NCBI GenBank assembly: GCA_041399085.1
Contig: JAWKTM010000127.1
Coordinates: forward strand, 1 to 8,174
Source: JAWKTM01 sp041399085
GTDB taxonomy: Bacteria; Planctomycetota; Planctomycetia; Pirellulales; Pirellulaceae
Length of the DNA: 8,174 nucleotides
Reading direction: 5' to 3'
A program made the translations under genes and the position numbers. The notes beneath the pieces were generated by a model. That model was given only the letters and a program-made list of their open reading frames with translations, ran no database searches and was not told where the DNA came from. Shown piece by piece: positions 6,531-8,174 of this stretch. Numbering within the stretch: the stretch's first letter is position 1; every line of letters starts with the position of its first letter.

Positions 6531-7318
6531 TCAACCGCCGGGCGTTATCAAAGATTTTTCCAAATCTTGGCGTAAGGCAACCGTCCAAATCGCTGAGCCC
6601 AAAGAATTTGAGAAACCGATCGGTCGTGAAGAAAGCCGCGAGTGCGCGGCTTTTTATCAGGTCGCTCGATGCGAACCAGTTGCCGACGAACCAGCTGGAT
6701 TCAGCAATGCTGCCCGACGGCTTGCGACGCAGGTCGTCGATTTCTTCCTGAGTTAGTCCGGGCTCGTAAGCCATACCTGCACAATGATTCTCGATCGCGG
6801 CCTGCGACAGCTTCGCTTCCTTCACGCCCGAAGAATTTCTCTCGTAGCGACAAGAACTCGTCCCGCAATTGCAACCGATAACCGGCCCCTACCGACGCGA
6901 TCTCATAGGAGCAGCCCTCGTCTTCGTACAGTTGATTCAGTTGCTTCACGAGATCGTCAATTTCGGTCGCCCGCACGCCGCGCATGAAGCTGGCGACTTG
7001 CTCGGCCGTCAGTGACTCGTTCTCCGGATGCCCGACGAACAACATCGCTTCCAGAATGCTTTGCGGAGTCACTGGGCAAACGTCCTCGGACGACGCCACG
7101 ATCTCTTCCTCGTCGCGAGGCGGCGGAGTGCCGATTTCGTCTTCTTCCACGGCTTCCCCCGCTTCGTCCGAATCGTAAGGATCGTCGCCCGAGCCGAGCA
7201 TCTGCGCGAATGTCTGACTCAGTTCCTCCAACGACAAGCCCTGGTCCGTCGGTTCGGACAAAGCGTTCAATCCCAAGTCTTCGGCATCGGCCGAGTCTTC
7301 ATCCACGCGCTCATCCAT
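6531..7318 (-). pseudogene. scpB: SMC-ScpAB complex subunit ScpB, C-terminal half frameshifted as sequenced
   Basis: ScpB binds the kleisin ScpA and with SMC forms the bacterial condensin that organises and segregates chromosomes. The frame from ATG 7318 is clean for 165 codons: an acidic, low-complexity extension (about 1-83), then the winged-helix region ILEAMLFVGHPENESLTAEQ (88-107), LNQLYEDEGCSYEI, GAGYRLQLRDEF and REKFFGR. Frame is lost near 6825; the next frame gives EAKLSQAAIE and YEPGLTQEEIDDLR. A further shift near 6705 gives QLVRRQLVRIERPDKKPRTR, an extra T near 6650 returns FFTTDRFLKFFGLSDLD, and a last shift near 6570 gives QDLEKSL with a stop at 6531. These blocks are all standard ScpB. 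The acidic extension makes the protein longer than most ScpB. No scpA is in the window. The gap to the DUF3467 gene is 38 nt; cca follows 23 nt later. Confidence 0.88.
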
Positions 7319-7356
7319 GTGGCTCGATGATCTCCATATCGGAAGTTCATTGCGGC

Positions 7357-7974
7357 CTAAGGACCGTCGGTGCTTTCGGGTGGCGGTGGCGGCGGATTCT
7401 GAGACTGACGCCGCTGCTGCTCTTCCATTTGTTGTTTCACACGCTGTTGGAACTGTTGATACGTTCCTTGCAGCGACTCCAGCAACCGCGGCACCTGAGC
7501 CGCCGACAAAAACACACGGCTGGAGACGGCCGAATGCGGAAAGAAGTTCGTGAGGAAATCAAAGCTGAACTCCGCCCCCGAATGGCCAATCATCACGCCA
7601 TTGGCATACGACCCGCTAAGCTGCTCGTCCGGCAATTTCAGCTCGTCATAGATTTCCTGCGCTGTTGGTTTGCGATCGCTCTGCGGCGGTTTGGGCAGCT
7701 CCGGCGGCGGACCGAACCGCTGTTTGTATAAGTCGATGTTCTTGACCAACGCATCGATGAATTGCGGCAACACGGCGTGCGGCATCACCACGCGCGAAAC
7801 AACGGCATGTGGCCGGCCAAGATTCTGAACAAAGTCCAAGATGAACTCCGTGCCGCCCGTCATCACAATCACGCCCGTGCTGAACGAACCGCGACTCACG
7901 CGATCCGGAACGCGGGCACTCACGTGTTGCGAACGAACCGGCTGACCACCGGACTCTGGATGCGACTCACTCAT
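7357..7974 (-). CDS. DUF3467 domain-containing protein with two domain copies
   Basis: A 205-residue protein beginning MSESHPESGG. Two homologous segments are visible: FSTGVIVMTGGTEFILDFVQ ... VVSRVVMPHAVLPQFIDAL (31-76), then NIDLYKQRFG, and YANGVMIGHSGAEFSFDF ... AVSSRVFLSAAQVPRLLESL (123-169). Each carries the EF-x-x-DF and RV-x-(L/M) pattern of DUF3467, a small bacterial and archaeal family of unknown function. A linker rich in Pro and Lys (about 89-105) separates them. The tail is Gln-rich and ends in a six-proline run. I chose 7974 over the longer open frame up to 8166 because the extension is not DUF3467-like and GGGGA lies at a suitable distance. No signal peptide, so probably cytoplasmic. 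It is first in a same-strand row with scpB and cca, which may be cotranscribed. Confidence 0.82.
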   Translation of the reverse strand: MSESHPESGGQPVRSQHVSARVPDRVSRGSFSTGVIVMTGGTEFILDFVQNLGRPHAVVSRVVMPHAVLPQFIDALVKNIDLYKQRFGPPPELPKPPQSDRKPTAQEIYDELKLPDEQLSGSYANGVMIGHSGAEFSFDFLTNFFPHSAVSSRVFLSAAQVPRLLESLQGTYQQFQQRVKQQMEEQQRRQSQNPPPPPPESTDGP

Positions 7975-8098
7975 CGGTATGATTCCCCACGAAAGTGTGC
8001 AATATTTGCCACTCAACATATCACGTGTCGCACGAACAGGAAACCGAGAGTTGCTACACGCTCGCTCGATCGGAAACGTCGGATCGAAGCTTTCGACA

Positions 8099-8136
8099 CG
8101 CTGGGCCGATTGACCAACGCTGGGCCGATTGACCAA
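8099..8136. repeat. Perfect 19-bp tandem duplication upstream of the DUF3467 gene
   Basis: The 19-bp unit CGCTGGGCCGATTGACCAA occurs twice, back to back and without mismatch. It lies in the roughly 200-nt stretch between the DUF3467 start at 7974 and the right window edge, where no gene is evident. It could be a slippage product or a paired binding site upstream of one or two divergent genes; nothing in the sequence decides. Confidence 0.85.
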
Positions 8137-8166
8137 GCCGCCTAAAATGGTGCGAACGCAAAACAC

Positions 8167-8171
8167 GGAGG
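8167..8171 (+). promoter_or_regulatory. Possible Shine-Dalgarno for a divergent gene beyond the window
   Basis: Plus-strand GGAGG stands 3 nt from the right edge in a short AT-richer stretch (TAAAAT at 8143-8148). If real, a plus-strand gene would start just outside the window and share its upstream region with the DUF3467 gene. The window ends too soon to test this. Confidence 0.25.
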
Positions 8172-8174
8172 CCA

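Noticed and set aside
6632..6655. Hairpin AAAGCCGCG-AGTG-CGCGGCTTT followed by TT on the plus strand, shaped like an intrinsic terminator
   Set aside because: It lies inside scpB, where the bases encode the conserved KKPRTR-x-FF stretch, and no plus-strand gene ends there. One extra T in this hairpin looks like an indel error.
7316..7340. Eight-codon frame MEIIEPHG just upstream of and overlapping the scpB start
   Set aside because: Too short to distinguish from chance, with no ribosome site of its own or attenuator structure.
7975..8166. N-terminal extension of the DUF3467 frame up to an ATG at 8166
   Set aside because: The added 64 residues show no domain similarity and include the 19-bp tandem repeat; 7974 has a purine-rich ribosome site and a typical hydrophilic start.

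Overview
The window looks like a piece of a Planctomycetota chromosome, probably of Pirellulales type (inference). The main pointers are a Tat-exported DUF1501 protein, a secreted alpha/beta hydrolase, a two-repeat DUF3467 protein, and ScpB and CCA-adding enzyme sequences with planctomycete-like ends. DNA is fairly GC-rich. All eight genes I can support lie on the minus strand, so transcription runs from high to low coordinates. The long plus-strand reading frames are antisense shadows. I see no rRNA, tRNA, CRISPR array, insertion sequence or convincing intrinsic terminator.

In transcription order: (1) 7974-7357, a DUF3467 protein with two copies of its domain; (2) 7318-6531, scpB, chromosome segregation, with a long acidic N-terminal extension; (3) 6507-5191, a CCA tRNA nucleotidyltransferase; (4) 5152-4216 and 4149-3187, two tandem copies of an Rpn-family PD-(D/E)XK nuclease gene; (5) 3174-1687, a DUF1501 protein; (6) 1488-748, a secreted alpha/beta hydrolase; (7) 744-1, a DUF5685 protein that runs off the left edge. 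Gaps between genes 1-5 are 12 to 66 nt, so they could be cotranscribed. A 198-nt gap without recognisable signals (1489-1686) separates DUF1501 from the hydrolase, which is only 3 nt from DUF5685.

The most interesting part is the rpn pair. Each copy holds, inside its reading frame, a strong Shine-Dalgarno (GGAGG, 8 nt before an in-frame ATG) that would allow separate translation of the C-terminal domain (102 and 94 aa). The copies differ in the number of a four-residue GREE repeat (three 12-bp units against one). This matches the gene-within-gene toxin-antitoxin, anti-phage arrangement described for enterobacterial Rpn proteins (RpnL nuclease, RpnS inhibitor). The second copy (4216-5152) has a frame-broken nuclease part but an uninterrupted C-terminal part.

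Caution: single- and few-base indels cluster between about 4740 and 6830. They break rpn copy B, cca and scpB, although residue conservation is excellent in the shifted frames. The flanks, 1-4740 and 6830-8174, are clean. Because cca and scpB are normally needed for growth, a low-accuracy sequence or assembly patch is more likely than real decay. Gene models there are reconstructed across frames.
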